Numbered from the stretch's first letter, positions 1-9,332 are shown. The stretch: DNA of 49,765 nucleotides from Bdellovibrionales bacterium (GCA_007128005.1 SKYF01000177.1:1-49765); one strand, 5' to 3'. Translations and numbers: made by a program. Notes: generated by a model from the letters alone, not told the origin.

Positions 1-1771
1 CAATAAAGTCCTTAAGCCTTTGCACTCTCTGCGGGGAGGGCTCCTCCACATCCAATTCGCGCAAGGCCCCCTCCTCGGCATCCCTGATGCCATAGCTCTT
101 GGCCAACTGAGCTATATCTTTCTGAGCCGCCTCGCTGTAGGCCTTGGTATTGGCCTCACGAATCTGCATCAAGCCCTGAGTGAATGTCTTTAAGTCCCTC
201 ATCTTACGAGCCAGATAGCGAGTGCGATAGGTGGGGCTGCGAACAACAATTTTAAGGTCTTTAAAATACTCCCGAGCCGCAAAGTTATTTCCTGTCAGCA
301 AAGACAACTTGTGTAAAAGAGGGACCAGATTGTCATCTCCTGAGAGTGCCTCCCAAGGGTTGACTTCAGGAAACTTCTTCCCTGTCTGCTCTTCTATTAG
401 GTCGACAATGGCACTGTAGACCAAGTACTTCCCATCACCGGGCCTTAGGGCATCCATTGTCTGGTGACCTTGAGGTTGGTCCTTGCCCTCAAAAGTGTCA
501 TAGCGATCCATCAGAACAAAGTCCGGACCTAGCAATTCCGCCAAGGGCTTAAAGGCAAATTCACGTCCCACATAGGTCAATCCGTCCCACATTCCCTGTA
601 TGAGCATCAACCTGGGTCGTTGCTGCATCTCTGAGGGCTCAGGCAAAGGAGTGCTATAGTGAATCTGCGTCCACAATGCGTAGAGGGTGCCAATGGGGTT
701 GAGCTTTCCACTGCGGACCACGTTGCGCATGAACTGTTTGTCTTTGTCTGCAATGCGGTCCATGAAGTTGGGATCATCCGCGAGAGTGCGAAAAAGCTTT
801 TCTTCCAACTCCACCCGTTCCCGAGGGCTGCCCTGACCCATAGCCAAGTCAGCAGGAGGGCTTAAGGGCATCACCCCAATAATTTGATCCAAGACTCTCT
901 TATAACGACCCTCGCGGTGGCGCGGCCAGTACTGGGTGTAAAAATAGAGCCAAAACTCCCCACCCCAGCTGTGCCCTGACAAAACCACCTTCACATCCGG
1001 ATGGGTGGTCTTCTCAATGACGGCCAAATTGTACTCAATCAGATCATCAAAGCTATCCACAGCGTAACGGGGACCTTTTCCGTGTCCATGCTGATCCACC
1101 GCCGCAAAGGCAATTTTGTGCTTTGCCAAATGGGTTGCAATCGAGCTGCCATTCATAGCCTCAGCTGAGGGAGTTCCCCCTCCATGCACATGAAAGACCA
1201 CTACTGAATCCCCTCTTTGAGGAGAGAAGAGATAGCCCTCCGACAGCCATTGATCCCAGGACGTCATCAGTGGCCTATTAAAGTAGAGCTGAGTGGTCGT
1301 CCACTGCCCCGGATGGACTTCTAATTCCAGATGAGCTGACATCCCCAGACCAGGACTAAATCGCGACACTTCAGATGGGTGCTCAGTATTGATACTGGGG
1401 GTCTTAAGCCAGGCCACCTGTGACCCAGCTTGAGTAGAGATGACAGATGAAAAGGCGGGAAAGGGATGAAGGCCTTTGCGCAGGGGCTGCGAGGCCTCAC
1501 GCTGCCAACTGACAAATTGGGGGTCGGGCTGAGCCCTTCGAGCTTCTTCCACCCGACTGTGCCCCTGTGCCACATAGGAAATCAGAGGGGCTTGATGGCT
1601 TGCATGATTGAGCAGTTCCACACAAGAGGGCAGGAGAAAACTACCGGAGCTGGTTGGGTAGGCAGTTCGTCCTCCCCCATCTGCTGCAGACCAAGCAGAA
1701 GCGGAATAAAGAGCAAGTGTGATGAAAATTGCTAAAAAACGGCTCAAACTGTGACCAAAGCTACTAAACAA
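1..1771 (-). CDS. Secreted alpha/beta hydrolase-like protein (C-terminus runs off the left edge)
   Basis: My reverse-strand translation is open from the window edge to ~1771 (absent from ORF track because no stop lies in the window). Shows signal-peptide-like LAIFITLALYSASAWSA, VVVFHVHGGGTPSAEAMN and nucleophile elbow LSGHSWGGEF. Probable TTG start at 1771 after GGGGGAG. Confidence 0.75.
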   Translation of the reverse strand, partial: MFSSFGHSLSRFLAIFITLALYSASAWSAADGGGRTAYPTSSGSFLLPSCVELLNHASHQAPLISYVAQGHSRVEEARRAQPDPQFVSWQREASQPLRKGLHPFPAFSSVISTQAGSQVAWLKTPSINTEHPSEVSRFSPGLGMSAHLELEVHPGQWTTTQLYFNRPLMTSWDQWLSEGYLFSPQRGDSVVVFHVHGGGTPSAEAMNGSSIATHLAKHKIAFAAVDQHGHGKGPRYAVDSFDDLIEYNLAVIEKTTHPDVKVVLSGHSWGGEFWLYFYTQYWPRHREGRYKRVLDQIIGVMPLSPPADLAMGQGSPRERVELEEKLFRTLADDPNFMDRIADKDKQFMRNVVRSGKLNPIGTLYALWTQIHYSTPLPEPSEMQQRPRLMLIQGMWDGLTYVGREFAFKPLAELLGPDFVLMDRYDTFEGKDQPQGHQTMDALRPGDGKYLVYSAIVDLIEEQTGKKFPEVNPWEALSGDDNLVPLLHKLSLLTGNNFAAREYFKDLKIVVRSPTYRTRYLARKMRDLKTFTQGLMQIREANTKAYSEAAQKDIAQLAKSYGIRDAEEGALRELDVEEPSPQRVQRLKDFI

Positions 1772-1872
1772 GCTCTCCCCCTCGTCAGAAGATGTAGAGA
1801 AAGTGTGACATAGCCCATCTTGACACATCTAGGTACTGTAGATTTTTTAAAAATCCTTAAAATTTGGAAATT

Positions 1873-1889
1873 GTTGACTTTTCGTCAAC
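1873..1889. repeat. Inverted repeat GTTGAC-ttttc-GTCAAC overlapping the putative -35 of hsp20
   Basis: Perfect 6-bp arms with 5-nt spacer. Confidence 0.5.
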
Positions 1890-1917
1890 TTGACAGACCC
1901 CCAATTGACCCCAAATT
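1889..1917 (+). promoter_or_regulatory. Sigma-32 (RpoH)-like heat-shock promoter upstream of hsp20
   Basis: CTTGACA-N13-CCCCAAATT resembles the RpoH consensus CTTGAAA-N12-14-CCCCATnT; located ~45 bp before an Hsp20 gene. Confidence 0.5.
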
Positions 1918-1962
1918 AAAACTGAAAGTAAGAGCAAGGAAACAAATTAATGGAGGTGCAAG

Positions 1963-2481
1963 ATGAGAAAAAGTCTGACAACTCGACCCACTCAAAGTGT
2001 TTGGGACTTTATGAATGAAATGGATCAAGTGTTCAACAAGGTGTTTGATAGCCCGATGAGTGCGACAAGCTCTTCGTTGGCTGAAATGGTGGATTTTGCC
2101 CCCCCTGTGGACATTGAGGAAAACAAGGATTTTTACTTGTTGAGCTTTGATATTCCGGGTGTGGATGCCAAAGATGTCAAAATTGATGTGAGCAATGGGC
2201 AGCTGACCGTCTCTGGACAGAGGGTAAAGACTCATCGTGAGGAGCAAGGGCCGTTGCGTCGCTATGAAAGGCAGTTTGGGCAGTTCACTAGGAGTTTTAT
2301 GCTTCCTACTCAGGTGGAAGAGGACAAGATTCAAGCTCGCCACGAGGGTGGAGTTCTTGAAATTATGATCCCTAAGTCTGGGGCGGCAAAGCCAAAGACA
2401 ATTAAAATTGAATCCGAGAAAGGTGGACTGTTCTCAAGGCTTCTTGGCAAGACAGACAAAGAGTCTGGGGACCAACATTAA
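1963..2481 (+). CDS. hsp20: Small heat shock protein, Hsp20/alpha-crystallin family
   Basis: VDIEENKDFYLLSFDIPGVDAKDVKIDVSNGQLTVSGQR ... GGVLEIMIPK is a typical alpha-crystallin domain; SD GGAGG upstream. Confidence 0.92.
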   Translation: MRKSLTTRPTQSVWDFMNEMDQVFNKVFDSPMSATSSSLAEMVDFAPPVDIEENKDFYLLSFDIPGVDAKDVKIDVSNGQLTVSGQRVKTHREEQGPLRRYERQFGQFTRSFMLPTQVEEDKIQARHEGGVLEIMIPKSGAAKPKTIKIESEKGGLFSRLLGKTDKESGDQH

Positions 2482-2499
2482 GGCTCCCCCTGCCTGTCC

Positions 2500-3750
2500 T
2501 TAGTCCCCAATGTCTCGGCGCAACTGCATTCCTGGCCATTTGACTTGATCTGCCTGATGATAAGCATTGACCAGGGCTTCCTTCAGGTCAGAACCAAGAC
2601 CTAGGGCATTGAGGACTCGTCCTCCCTGAGTGACCCAGGCCTCTGTCTGAGAGTTGCGTCCCGTTCCGCCGTGAAGAAAGTAACTGCTAGGAGTTTCAAA
2701 AAATACATCTCCCTCAATGGGGGTCCCTTTTACGGGAGAGGCCGGGTAGTTTTCTGCGGCCAGCACCACTGTGGCAGTGGCGATGGGCTTCCAGGCAGGC
2801 TCAGGAAGTTCTCCTCTGGCCACTGCCATTAGAACCTGTCCCCAGTCACCCTCTAACAGCGGGAGGACCACTTGGGCCTCGGGATCACCAAAACGCACAT
2901 TGTACTCCAACACCTTTGGCCCCTTGGGTGTGACCATCACTCCAATGTACAGCACCCCCCGATAAAGAAGCCCCATGGCCTGAAGCTGACGAATGGAGGG
3001 TGCAACCAGTTGGCTCTCAATCTGCTCCAACAGCTCGGGCGCGATAGAAACGGGAGCCACAGCCCCCATTCCTCCTGTGTTAGGACCTTGGTCTCTTTCA
3101 TTGAGCCTCTTGTGGTCCTTGGCCAAAGGCAGCAGGCGATAATCCGTGCCCTCCGTTAAACAGAGAAAGCTCAGCTCAGAGCCCTGTTGATGCTCTTCGA
3201 TCAGTACCTTTTCCCCGGCAGGGCCTAAAATCTTGCGCTCAAAAAGGTCCCGCCCCACTTGCAGAGCCTCTTCCAAACTCGCACAGATAAAGACTCCCTT
3301 GCCAGCTGCGAGTCCATCGGCCTTCAGAACATAAGGGGGCTCAAAGTCAGCCAAAGCCCCCTTGAGCTCCTGCTGAGAAGTGACTACCTGGTATCTGGCC
3401 GTAGGCACCCCAGCCTCTATCATAAACTCCTTGGCAAAGCTCTTACTGGACTCAAGTCGAGCGGCCTCGCCGCTGGGACCAAAAACCGCAACCCCTTCCC
3501 GGCGCAGATCATCTGCCAAGCCCTCGGCCAGAGGTTGCTCAGGGCCAATGACCACCAAGTCTATGGCCGTTTTTTTGACCAATTTACTCAATGCCTCTGA
3601 ATCCGAAGAGCTCACCTCGTGAACCAGGGCCTCTTTGGCCATGGCGGCACTGCCGGGCGCCACATGGACTTCTGTTACCGAGGCTGACAATCTCAGTGCT
3701 CGAACCAAGGCATGTTCTCTGGCCCCCTGACCAATGACCAATACTTTCAT
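2500..3750 (-). CDS. purD: Phosphoribosylamine--glycine ligase
   Basis: MKVLVIGQGAREHALVRAL, VVIGPEQPLAEGLAD, YVLKADGLAAGKGVFI, NTGGMGAVAP, EYNVRFGDPEAQ. Confidence 0.97.
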   Translation of the reverse strand: MKVLVIGQGAREHALVRALRLSASVTEVHVAPGSAAMAKEALVHEVSSSDSEALSKLVKKTAIDLVVIGPEQPLAEGLADDLRREGVAVFGPSGEAARLESSKSFAKEFMIEAGVPTARYQVVTSQQELKGALADFEPPYVLKADGLAAGKGVFICASLEEALQVGRDLFERKILGPAGEKVLIEEHQQGSELSFLCLTEGTDYRLLPLAKDHKRLNERDQGPNTGGMGAVAPVSIAPELLEQIESQLVAPSIRQLQAMGLLYRGVLYIGVMVTPKGPKVLEYNVRFGDPEAQVVLPLLEGDWGQVLMAVARGELPEPAWKPIATATVVLAAENYPASPVKGTPIEGDVFFETPSSYFLHGGTGRNSQTEAWVTQGGRVLNALGLGSDLKEALVNAYHQADQVKWPGMQLRRDIGD

Positions 3751-3838
3751 TTTGAACTCTCCTTTGAAAGACGTATTTAAGGCTGGTCCTCCTGCACTGT
3801 CAATTGACCCCTACATGGAAGCACCCTAACCTGAGTTT

Positions 3839-4627
3839 ATGCGAACTATGTCCTTAAAACTCCAAGACAAAACTATCGTTCTTTCGGGTACATTTGACCC
3901 TCTTATGCAGAACCTAGCCAGCACTCTGACTGGCTTTGGAGCCGATATTGCCCTCATTGGCCCCAATGTCACGCAGGCAAGGCGCTTTAGCGATAGCCTT
4001 AACGATGCCCGAGAAATCGATCCTAACTTTGGTCGCAGTATGATTGTTGAGGCCTCATTGACAGATGAAAGTAGCGTTCAAGAGGCTCTGTCTCGCACGG
4101 CGGAGTCATTTGGTGGCCTGGATGCTCTGATCGACTCAACTGTCAGCCACTCAACAGGTCTCTCCTTTAGTAGTTCCACTGCTGAACAGCTGCTCGGCGA
4201 AGCTCAAGCCGTATTGCACAGAAGTCTGATCACCGCCCAAAAGGCCTTAAAATTTATTGAATGCCGGCAAAAAGGCAGGGTGATTTTCCTGGTTCAAGAC
4301 TCCTGGCGCTGGTCCCTCCCGGGAGAGGAAATTTCCTCGGTCTTTCGCTCCTGCCTGCAGCAACTCACTAAAGTCCTCGCTCAGGAGATCACTGAAAAAA
4401 ATATCACGATAAATGCCGTGGCCCTTGGGGTGACCGAGCCCTTTTTGCGAGAGCGGTTTCCCAATGCCCCATCCATTGAGCAAGCCTTAACTGAGCTCAA
4501 AAAACACTGCCCCCAAGCTCGTCTGGTTGAAAATCAAGATATCTCCCACCTCGTGGCTTTTTTAGCCAGCCCCTTGAGTTCGGCAATCAGTGGGCAAACC
4601 CTCACGGCCAATGGGGGCTGGATTTAA
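3839..4627 (+). CDS. SDR (enoyl-ACP reductase-like) family protein lacking canonical catalytic and cofactor motifs
   Basis: SDR-like layout with C-terminal AFLASPLSSAISGQTLTANGGWI and ...LTKVLAQEITEKNITINAVALG. Glycine-rich motif and YxxxK not conserved. Confidence 0.75.
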   Translation: MRTMSLKLQDKTIVLSGTFDPLMQNLASTLTGFGADIALIGPNVTQARRFSDSLNDAREIDPNFGRSMIVEASLTDESSVQEALSRTAESFGGLDALIDSTVSHSTGLSFSSSTAEQLLGEAQAVLHRSLITAQKALKFIECRQKGRVIFLVQDSWRWSLPGEEISSVFRSCLQQLTKVLAQEITEKNITINAVALGVTEPFLRERFPNAPSIEQALTELKKHCPQARLVENQDISHLVAFLASPLSSAISGQTLTANGGWI

Positions 4628-4641
4628 AGCGACCTAAAAAA

Positions 4642-5700
4642 TTAAGCCAACTGACCTTCCGGGAGAGGCTGAGGCTTCTTGCGATCATCTGCTGGAGTTT
4701 TTGAGAGCGGAGCTTTGGACTTGGGCTCCTGCTGGAGCCCAAGGAGTGCAGATGCCCCACTGGCACGCAACTGACTGAGTGATCCAGAGAGGATAAATAA
4801 TTTTTGCCGATCAAAAATTCTCGGCAAGACAACAATCAAAATTTCATAAAGTAAACCCTGACCCACCACGCAGATTCTCTCTTCACCCCCCACTAAGAGG
4901 CGTCGAGAGGACTTTAGGGTCATAGCCCACTCCATCACCAGGCTCTCTAAGGAGGCATAAATATCGATCTCCCTGGATGTCACTGGCTGATCGGGGCTGC
5001 GCTGTGGGGAATGAAAGGCGCGGGCAAAGTCCGGGTGATTGTCTTTTAAGATCAGCTGTCCTTGAGAGCCAATTTCCAACCATTCCTCCCGCAACTGATC
5101 TAAAAAGCGAGGCTCCCCATAGCCCGACAGCTCCACAAACTGCCTCTGCGCTCTGCCCCCAGAGAAACCACAAAACTCCGCAAGCCTCTCAAAAAACTCC
5201 TCTGCAGAGTTTCCCTCTGCCTCGGGCCATTTTTTTTGCAGCCCCCTCTCTCCCGCCTCCCAGAGCTGGGCTGTCAGCTGATTCACCTCAGGATCTAAAC
5301 AGATCACAGTCGCTTGACGAAAGCCCGACTGACGAAAGGCCTCATAGGCTAGGGCTCTCTGTGGAGAGATCCGATAAGGTTTTAAATGTCCCAGCCCAAG
5401 AGACTCCACCCAACGAGCTCTCTTTCGATAAACCCAAAACTTGTTCCAAAAATGCCCCTCTTGACTATCTACAATCGTCATCCATTCTATCTGTTGGGGA
5501 TCTATACCTGTGGAGGAATAAACCCTTTGAAGGGCCTGGGGGAGGTCTTCGAACCCGACCTTATGTTGAGCGATGACATGTTGAGCGACAACTTCTTGGG
5601 TGTTGTTTCCCCATCGACTCAAGACAAATGAAACTGTGGGCTCGACTCCGTTGGAGGCCAAACTATCAATCGTTAAACTGTACGTCGAACTCTGCGCCAC
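4642..5700 (-). CDS. Degenerate NodU/CmcH carbamoyltransferase-like (ASKHA fold) protein
   Basis: FCGFSGGRAQRQFVELSGYGEPRF resembles the 'K.MGLA.YGEP' segment; RICVVGQGLLYEILIVVLPRIFDRQKLFILSGS...GASALLG resembles 'LCLAGGVALN...V.P..GD.G.ALGAA'. Confidence 0.4.
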   Translation of the reverse strand: MAQSSTYSLTIDSLASNGVEPTVSFVLSRWGNNTQEVVAQHVIAQHKVGFEDLPQALQRVYSSTGIDPQQIEWMTIVDSQEGHFWNKFWVYRKRARWVESLGLGHLKPYRISPQRALAYEAFRQSGFRQATVICLDPEVNQLTAQLWEAGERGLQKKWPEAEGNSAEEFFERLAEFCGFSGGRAQRQFVELSGYGEPRFLDQLREEWLEIGSQGQLILKDNHPDFARAFHSPQRSPDQPVTSREIDIYASLESLVMEWAMTLKSSRRLLVGGEERICVVGQGLLYEILIVVLPRIFDRQKLFILSGSLSQLRASGASALLGLQQEPKSKAPLSKTPADDRKKPQPLPEGQLA

Positions 5701-5800
5701 AGACTTTTAAGATTAGCAAGGTCAGGCCCCCAAGATCAATCCTGGAATTTTTAAATTTTCTTTATGGTTTCTCACCCTCTGGGCTGTGGAACTTCACCTT

Positions 5801-7117
5801 TCAAAGCTGACGAGAGAGAATCAGACCTTCGGCCTGGGCAAACTTCTCCGGAGCCACATACAACCGGTCAATAGTGCGAATTTCCTCATATTTTTTAAAA
5901 ATCTCTGTGCTGTCTTGAAGGCTGTAGGGCTGGGCCCTGCGGTCATATTGATCGACCACGTAGATCCCAAAGGGCTTTTCCTGGGGAGTCATCGTGTGAT
6001 ATTTACTCAGCCTTAGCTGAGAACTGGCCCAAATCACCTCGACCCCTTCAGATTCAAGGGCCTGGGCCATTTTCTCCGGTCGCTCCGTGGCCCTTGTAGA
6101 ATGCAGCTCAAAGAGCATACGAAAGGGCTTTCTCTCCGAAATCCTCCGAGCCCAGGGGTTGTCCACTGAAGCCAGGTGTTCAAAAAGAGCATAGTCTGTG
6201 CACTTGATGTACTCCTCAATCTCTGCTGGGAGAAAGAAGCTACAGTCCGGAGAAGTCAAATAACGACTCAAAATCTCTTCGTAGATGATGCCCTTGTGAT
6301 GAAAGTAGACCATCAAATGCATATGGTGCCGCGCTAACAGGAAATCATCAAAGGTATAAAGGGCTCTGCGATTGAGGGCCAAGTGGAGATTTCCATCCAC
6401 TAAATGCGAGCTCATGTTGGCCAGTAGCCACGACTGCTCCACTTTCCCATAATTGGTCCCACAAAAATAGGCATCCCTAGCCAAATAGTCCAGGCGATCT
6501 ACGTCCATCTCAGAGCTGATCAACTGACTGAGAATCACCCTAAAGTTGAAGCCCTGATCCAAAAAAAAATCATCTTCAACCTGCAAGCTCACATCTACTA
6601 AACAGGCAATGTGTTCTGGCCCAATATCGGGAAACTGGGCGCGCAAAATGGGGGTCAAGGAAGAGTCGGTGATAAATTTAATCGTGTAGTCCTCATGATT
6701 GGCTCTAGACTTCAAATCAGGTGCCCCCTGGCGCAAGCGATAGATTTCCACTCCAAGATCCCCAAGCGGGGGCATCACCTCTTCTGTGGTGTGAGACAGG
6801 GGACCATGGCCGATATCATGAAGCAGGGCTGCAAGCCTCAGCACCTGGCGCAGTCGCTGACGAACCTGATGATTGGAAAACTGAAAGTCCTTAAAAATAT
6901 GATCAAAGGCCACCGCAGCAAGATGGCAGACCCCAATCGAATGCAGGTAGCGGTTGTGAGTCGCCCCAGGGAAGCTGAATTCGGAAAAACCCAACTGCTT
7001 GATCGAGCGCAATCGCTGATAGGCCAAACTGTCCAAAACCGCCACCTCAGCCCGAGACAGCTCAATGGATCCATGAATGGGGTCTCTGATCTCCATATCC
7101 CCTTTTAGGCCTTTCAT
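5801..7117 (-). CDS. HD-domain (dGTPase/YdhJ-like) phosphohydrolase
   Basis: MEIRDPIHGSIELSRAEVAVLDSLAYQRLRSIKQLG, THNRYLHSIGV, LLHDIGHGPLSHTTE. Start may be 7096. Confidence 0.9.
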   Translation of the reverse strand: MKGLKGDMEIRDPIHGSIELSRAEVAVLDSLAYQRLRSIKQLGFSEFSFPGATHNRYLHSIGVCHLAAVAFDHIFKDFQFSNHQVRQRLRQVLRLAALLHDIGHGPLSHTTEEVMPPLGDLGVEIYRLRQGAPDLKSRANHEDYTIKFITDSSLTPILRAQFPDIGPEHIACLVDVSLQVEDDFFLDQGFNFRVILSQLISSEMDVDRLDYLARDAYFCGTNYGKVEQSWLLANMSSHLVDGNLHLALNRRALYTFDDFLLARHHMHLMVYFHHKGIIYEEILSRYLTSPDCSFFLPAEIEEYIKCTDYALFEHLASVDNPWARRISERKPFRMLFELHSTRATERPEKMAQALESEGVEVIWASSQLRLSKYHTMTPQEKPFGIYVVDQYDRRAQPYSLQDSTEIFKKYEEIRTIDRLYVAPEKFAQAEGLILSRQL

Positions 7118-7210
7118 CTCAAGGCGTCAAAAGCATTTTAGCCTGGCTCATCTTGGACTTACTCACTGCTTCAGGTTAGACTGTCGCCAAAAATGCCGAG
7201 GAGCGCAAAA

Positions 7211-8005
7211 ATGCAGACCTATCTCCAGCTCATGGAAAAAATCTTGAATGAGGGTGTCGACAGAGAAGACCGCACGGGTGTTGGAACGCTCAGTCTCTTT
7301 GGACACCAGATGCGCTTTGACCTGAGCCAGGGCTTCCCCCTAGTGACAACCAAAAAGGTTCATCTGCGCTCAATCATCCACGAACTGCTGTGGTTTCTCA
7401 AAGGCGACACAAATATCCAGTATTTAAAGGACAACAATGTCAGCATTTGGGACGAATGGGCTGATGCCGAGGGCAACCTCGGGCGAGTCTATGGGGCCCA
7501 GTGGCGCTCGTGGCGGGCACCTGATGGGCGCTGCATAGACCAGATCCAGCAGGTCGTTGAAGGCCTTAAAAATGACCCCTATTCCCGGCGTCACCTGGTT
7601 GTGGCCTACAATCCAGGTGAGATTCAAGAAATGGCTCTGCCTCCCTGCCACGCTTTTTTTCAATTTTACGTCGGAAAAGATCGGCTCTCCTGTCAGATGT
7701 ATCAGCGCAGCGCCGATGTGTTTTTGGGAGTTCCCTTTAATATCGCTAGTTACTCGCTTTTAACCTTAATGATGGCCCAGGTCTGTGGCTACAAACCCGG
7801 AGAGTTTATTCATACCCTTGGGGATGCCCACCTCTACTCCAATCACTTGGATCAGGCCCGACTGCAGCTCAGCCGCGAGCCTCGACCTCTGCCCCAAATG
7901 AAACTCAACCCTGAGGTCAAATCTCTCTTTGAATTTCGCTATGAGGACTTTGAGCTGGTGGACTATGATCCCCACCCTCATATCAAGGCAGAAGTGGCGG
8001 TTTAA
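7211..8005 (+). CDS. thyA: Thymidylate synthase (264 aa)
   Basis: [72 protein letters not shown] supports start at 7211 rather than 7193. Confidence 0.97.
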   Translation: MQTYLQLMEKILNEGVDREDRTGVGTLSLFGHQMRFDLSQGFPLVTTKKVHLRSIIHELLWFLKGDTNIQYLKDNNVSIWDEWADAEGNLGRVYGAQWRSWRAPDGRCIDQIQQVVEGLKNDPYSRRHLVVAYNPGEIQEMALPPCHAFFQFYVGKDRLSCQMYQRSADVFLGVPFNIASYSLLTLMMAQVCGYKPGEFIHTLGDAHLYSNHLDQARLQLSREPRPLPQMKLNPEVKSLFEFRYEDFELVDYDPHPHIKAEVAV

Positions 8006-8006
8006 G

Positions 8007-8525
8007 ATGATTTTATCCCATATCGTGGCAGCAGCAAAAAATGGCGTGATCGGCAAAGACAACCAACTCCCTTGGCACATTCCCGAGGATCTGAAATTCT
8101 TTAGAGAAAAAACAAAGGGCAGGGCCCTTATCATGGGCCGAAAGACCTTTGAATCTGTGGGGCATCCCTTGCCTGATCGTCTCAATGTGGTGGTCACTCG
8201 TAACCCAGACTTCAAACAAAGGCATGAAAGTCCAGACTCCAAAACCCCCGTGCACGTGGTCTCCTCTTTAAAAGAAGCCATCGATTACTGCTCTGAACAG
8301 GTTCACCGCTACGGAGAAGAGGTGTTTATTATTGGTGGGGGGGAGATCTTTCGCGAGTCTATGAATATTGTTGATCTGATTTACCTAACGCGTATCCATC
8401 GAGATTACCCCGGCGATATCACCTACCCAGACGTAGATCCTCTGAAGTTTGAGGAGATCGAACGCCGGGACAGGAGCGAACCCACCGAATTCTCCTTTCT
8501 TACCTACTCGCGCAAAGACCTATAA
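8007..8525 (+). CDS. folA: Dihydrofolate reductase
   Basis: MILSHIVAAAKNGVIGKDNQLPWHIPEDLKFFREKTKGRALIMGRKTFESVG. Begins 1 nt after the thyA stop; the track's upstream start at 7929 is probably wrong. Confidence 0.95.
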   Translation: MILSHIVAAAKNGVIGKDNQLPWHIPEDLKFFREKTKGRALIMGRKTFESVGHPLPDRLNVVVTRNPDFKQRHESPDSKTPVHVVSSLKEAIDYCSEQVHRYGEEVFIIGGGEIFRESMNIVDLIYLTRIHRDYPGDITYPDVDPLKFEEIERRDRSEPTEFSFLTYSRKDL

Positions 8526-8582
8526 AATAAGAACATAAGTTGCCCTGCACCCCCTTTTCTACGGGACAAACACCTTGCAATC

Positions 8583-8607
8583 CACTATAGTAACGTGTAC
8601 TATAGTG
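8583..8607. promoter_or_regulatory. Perfect palindromic operator candidate for the TA pair
   Basis: CACTATAGTA-acgtg-TACTATAGTG, 10-bp perfect arms, 6 bp before the likely toxin start codon. Confidence 0.65.
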
Positions 8608-8613
8608 TTGTAT

Positions 8614-8970
8614 ATGGCGCAGTTTAAATTCGTCCTCTGGTTGGCTTATTGGTATCTCCAGACTGAGTCATTTGAATTTGAATGGGATGTGGGGAATTGC
8701 ACAAAAAGCCTTAAAAAACATGGGGTTAATTGTGACGATGTTGAATCCATCTTCTCTCTGAAAATGGCCGTTCCCATTGGTAGACAGGTTCGCCCTGAAG
8801 TCGAAGAAGAACGACTTTGTATAGTCGGGCCTACACGAATCGGAACATTTATTTCTGTGGTTTTTACTCTCAGGGATGGGCGAGTTCGCCCCATAAGCTC
8901 TAGGCCGGCGAGTCGAAAGGAGAAGATGCTTTATGAAAAAATACGCAAAACGCTTGAAGGAGTACGATAA
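8614..8970 (+). CDS. brnT: BrnT-family type II toxin
   Basis: FEFEWDVGNCTKSLKKHGVNCDDVESIF ... IGTFISVVFTLRDGRVRPISSRPASRKEKMLYEK is characteristic BrnT. ATG at 8614 preferred over the TTG at 8575. Confidence 0.82.
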   Translation: MAQFKFVLWLAYWYLQTESFEFEWDVGNCTKSLKKHGVNCDDVESIFSLKMAVPIGRQVRPEVEEERLCIVGPTRIGTFISVVFTLRDGRVRPISSRPASRKEKMLYEKIRKTLEGVR

Positions 8971-9169
8971 AATTGACTTCGACCCCAAAGAAATCATCGA
9001 GGGGATGAGTCGTCTAAAAGGTGCTCGTCGCAAACCAACCAGTGTAGCTCTTGAAGAAGAACTACTGAGTGAGCTCAAGGCCATAGCACAGAAACAGGGG
9101 GTGCCCTACCAAGTGCTGATGCGATTATTAATCGCTGATGGTGTAAAGAGGCTGAAAGAAGCCGTTTAA
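8933..9169 (+). CDS. BrnA/CopG-like ribbon-helix-helix antitoxin
   Basis: TSVALEEELLSELKAIAQKQGVPYQVLMRLLIADGVKRLKE; overlaps the toxin by 38 nt. Confidence 0.75.
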   Translation: MKKYAKRLKEYDKIDFDPKEIIEGMSRLKGARRKPTSVALEEELLSELKAIAQKQGVPYQVLMRLLIADGVKRLKEAV

Positions 9170-9217
9170 GCCCATATAGCCCTTAGTCCGGTTTTTCTCA
9201 AATAGGGACAAAAATCC

Positions 9218-9244
9218 TCAAGCCTCAAACTGAGACACCGAAGA
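9218..9244 (+). promoter_or_regulatory. Weak sigma-28 (FliA)-like promoter candidate, flagellin 1
   Basis: TCAA-N15-ACCGAAGA versus TAAA-N15-GCCGATAA; partial match. Confidence 0.25.
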
Positions 9245-9266
9245 GAGGGATGACAGTAAAGAACCC

Positions 9267-9326
9267 ACTGGGATGGGCCCAGTAGGCATCAAGGATCGAT
9301 GCCTAGTCAATTCTTCACGGAGGAGG
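9267..9326 (+). promoter_or_regulatory. Structured flagellin-1 leader: two tandem hairpins followed by the SD
   Basis: ACTGGG(atggg)CCCAGT and TAGGCATC(aaggatc)GATGCCTA, then CACGGAGGAGG. Confidence 0.6.
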
Positions 9327-9332
9327 AAAAAA

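Noticed and set aside
231-865. Small plus-strand ORFs in the first kilobase
   Set aside because: They lie antisense to the partial alpha/beta hydrolase CDS, which runs off the window and so was missing from the ORF track.
1885-2343. 152-aa antisense ORF over hsp20
   Set aside because: Covers the hsp20 frame and promoter; no domain-like sequence.
4977-5576. 199-aa plus-strand ORF opposite the carbamoyltransferase-like gene
   Set aside because: Pro/Ser-rich shadow frame; the reverse-strand ORF is longer and shows family-like motifs.
6611-7108. 165-aa ORF opposite the HD phosphohydrolase
   Set aside because: Shadow of a clearly conserved HD-domain gene.
7929-8006. Upstream extension of folA overlapping thyA
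   Set aside because: The folA family starts at MILSHIVAAAKNGVIG; the extra 26 residues are out-of-frame thyA sequence.
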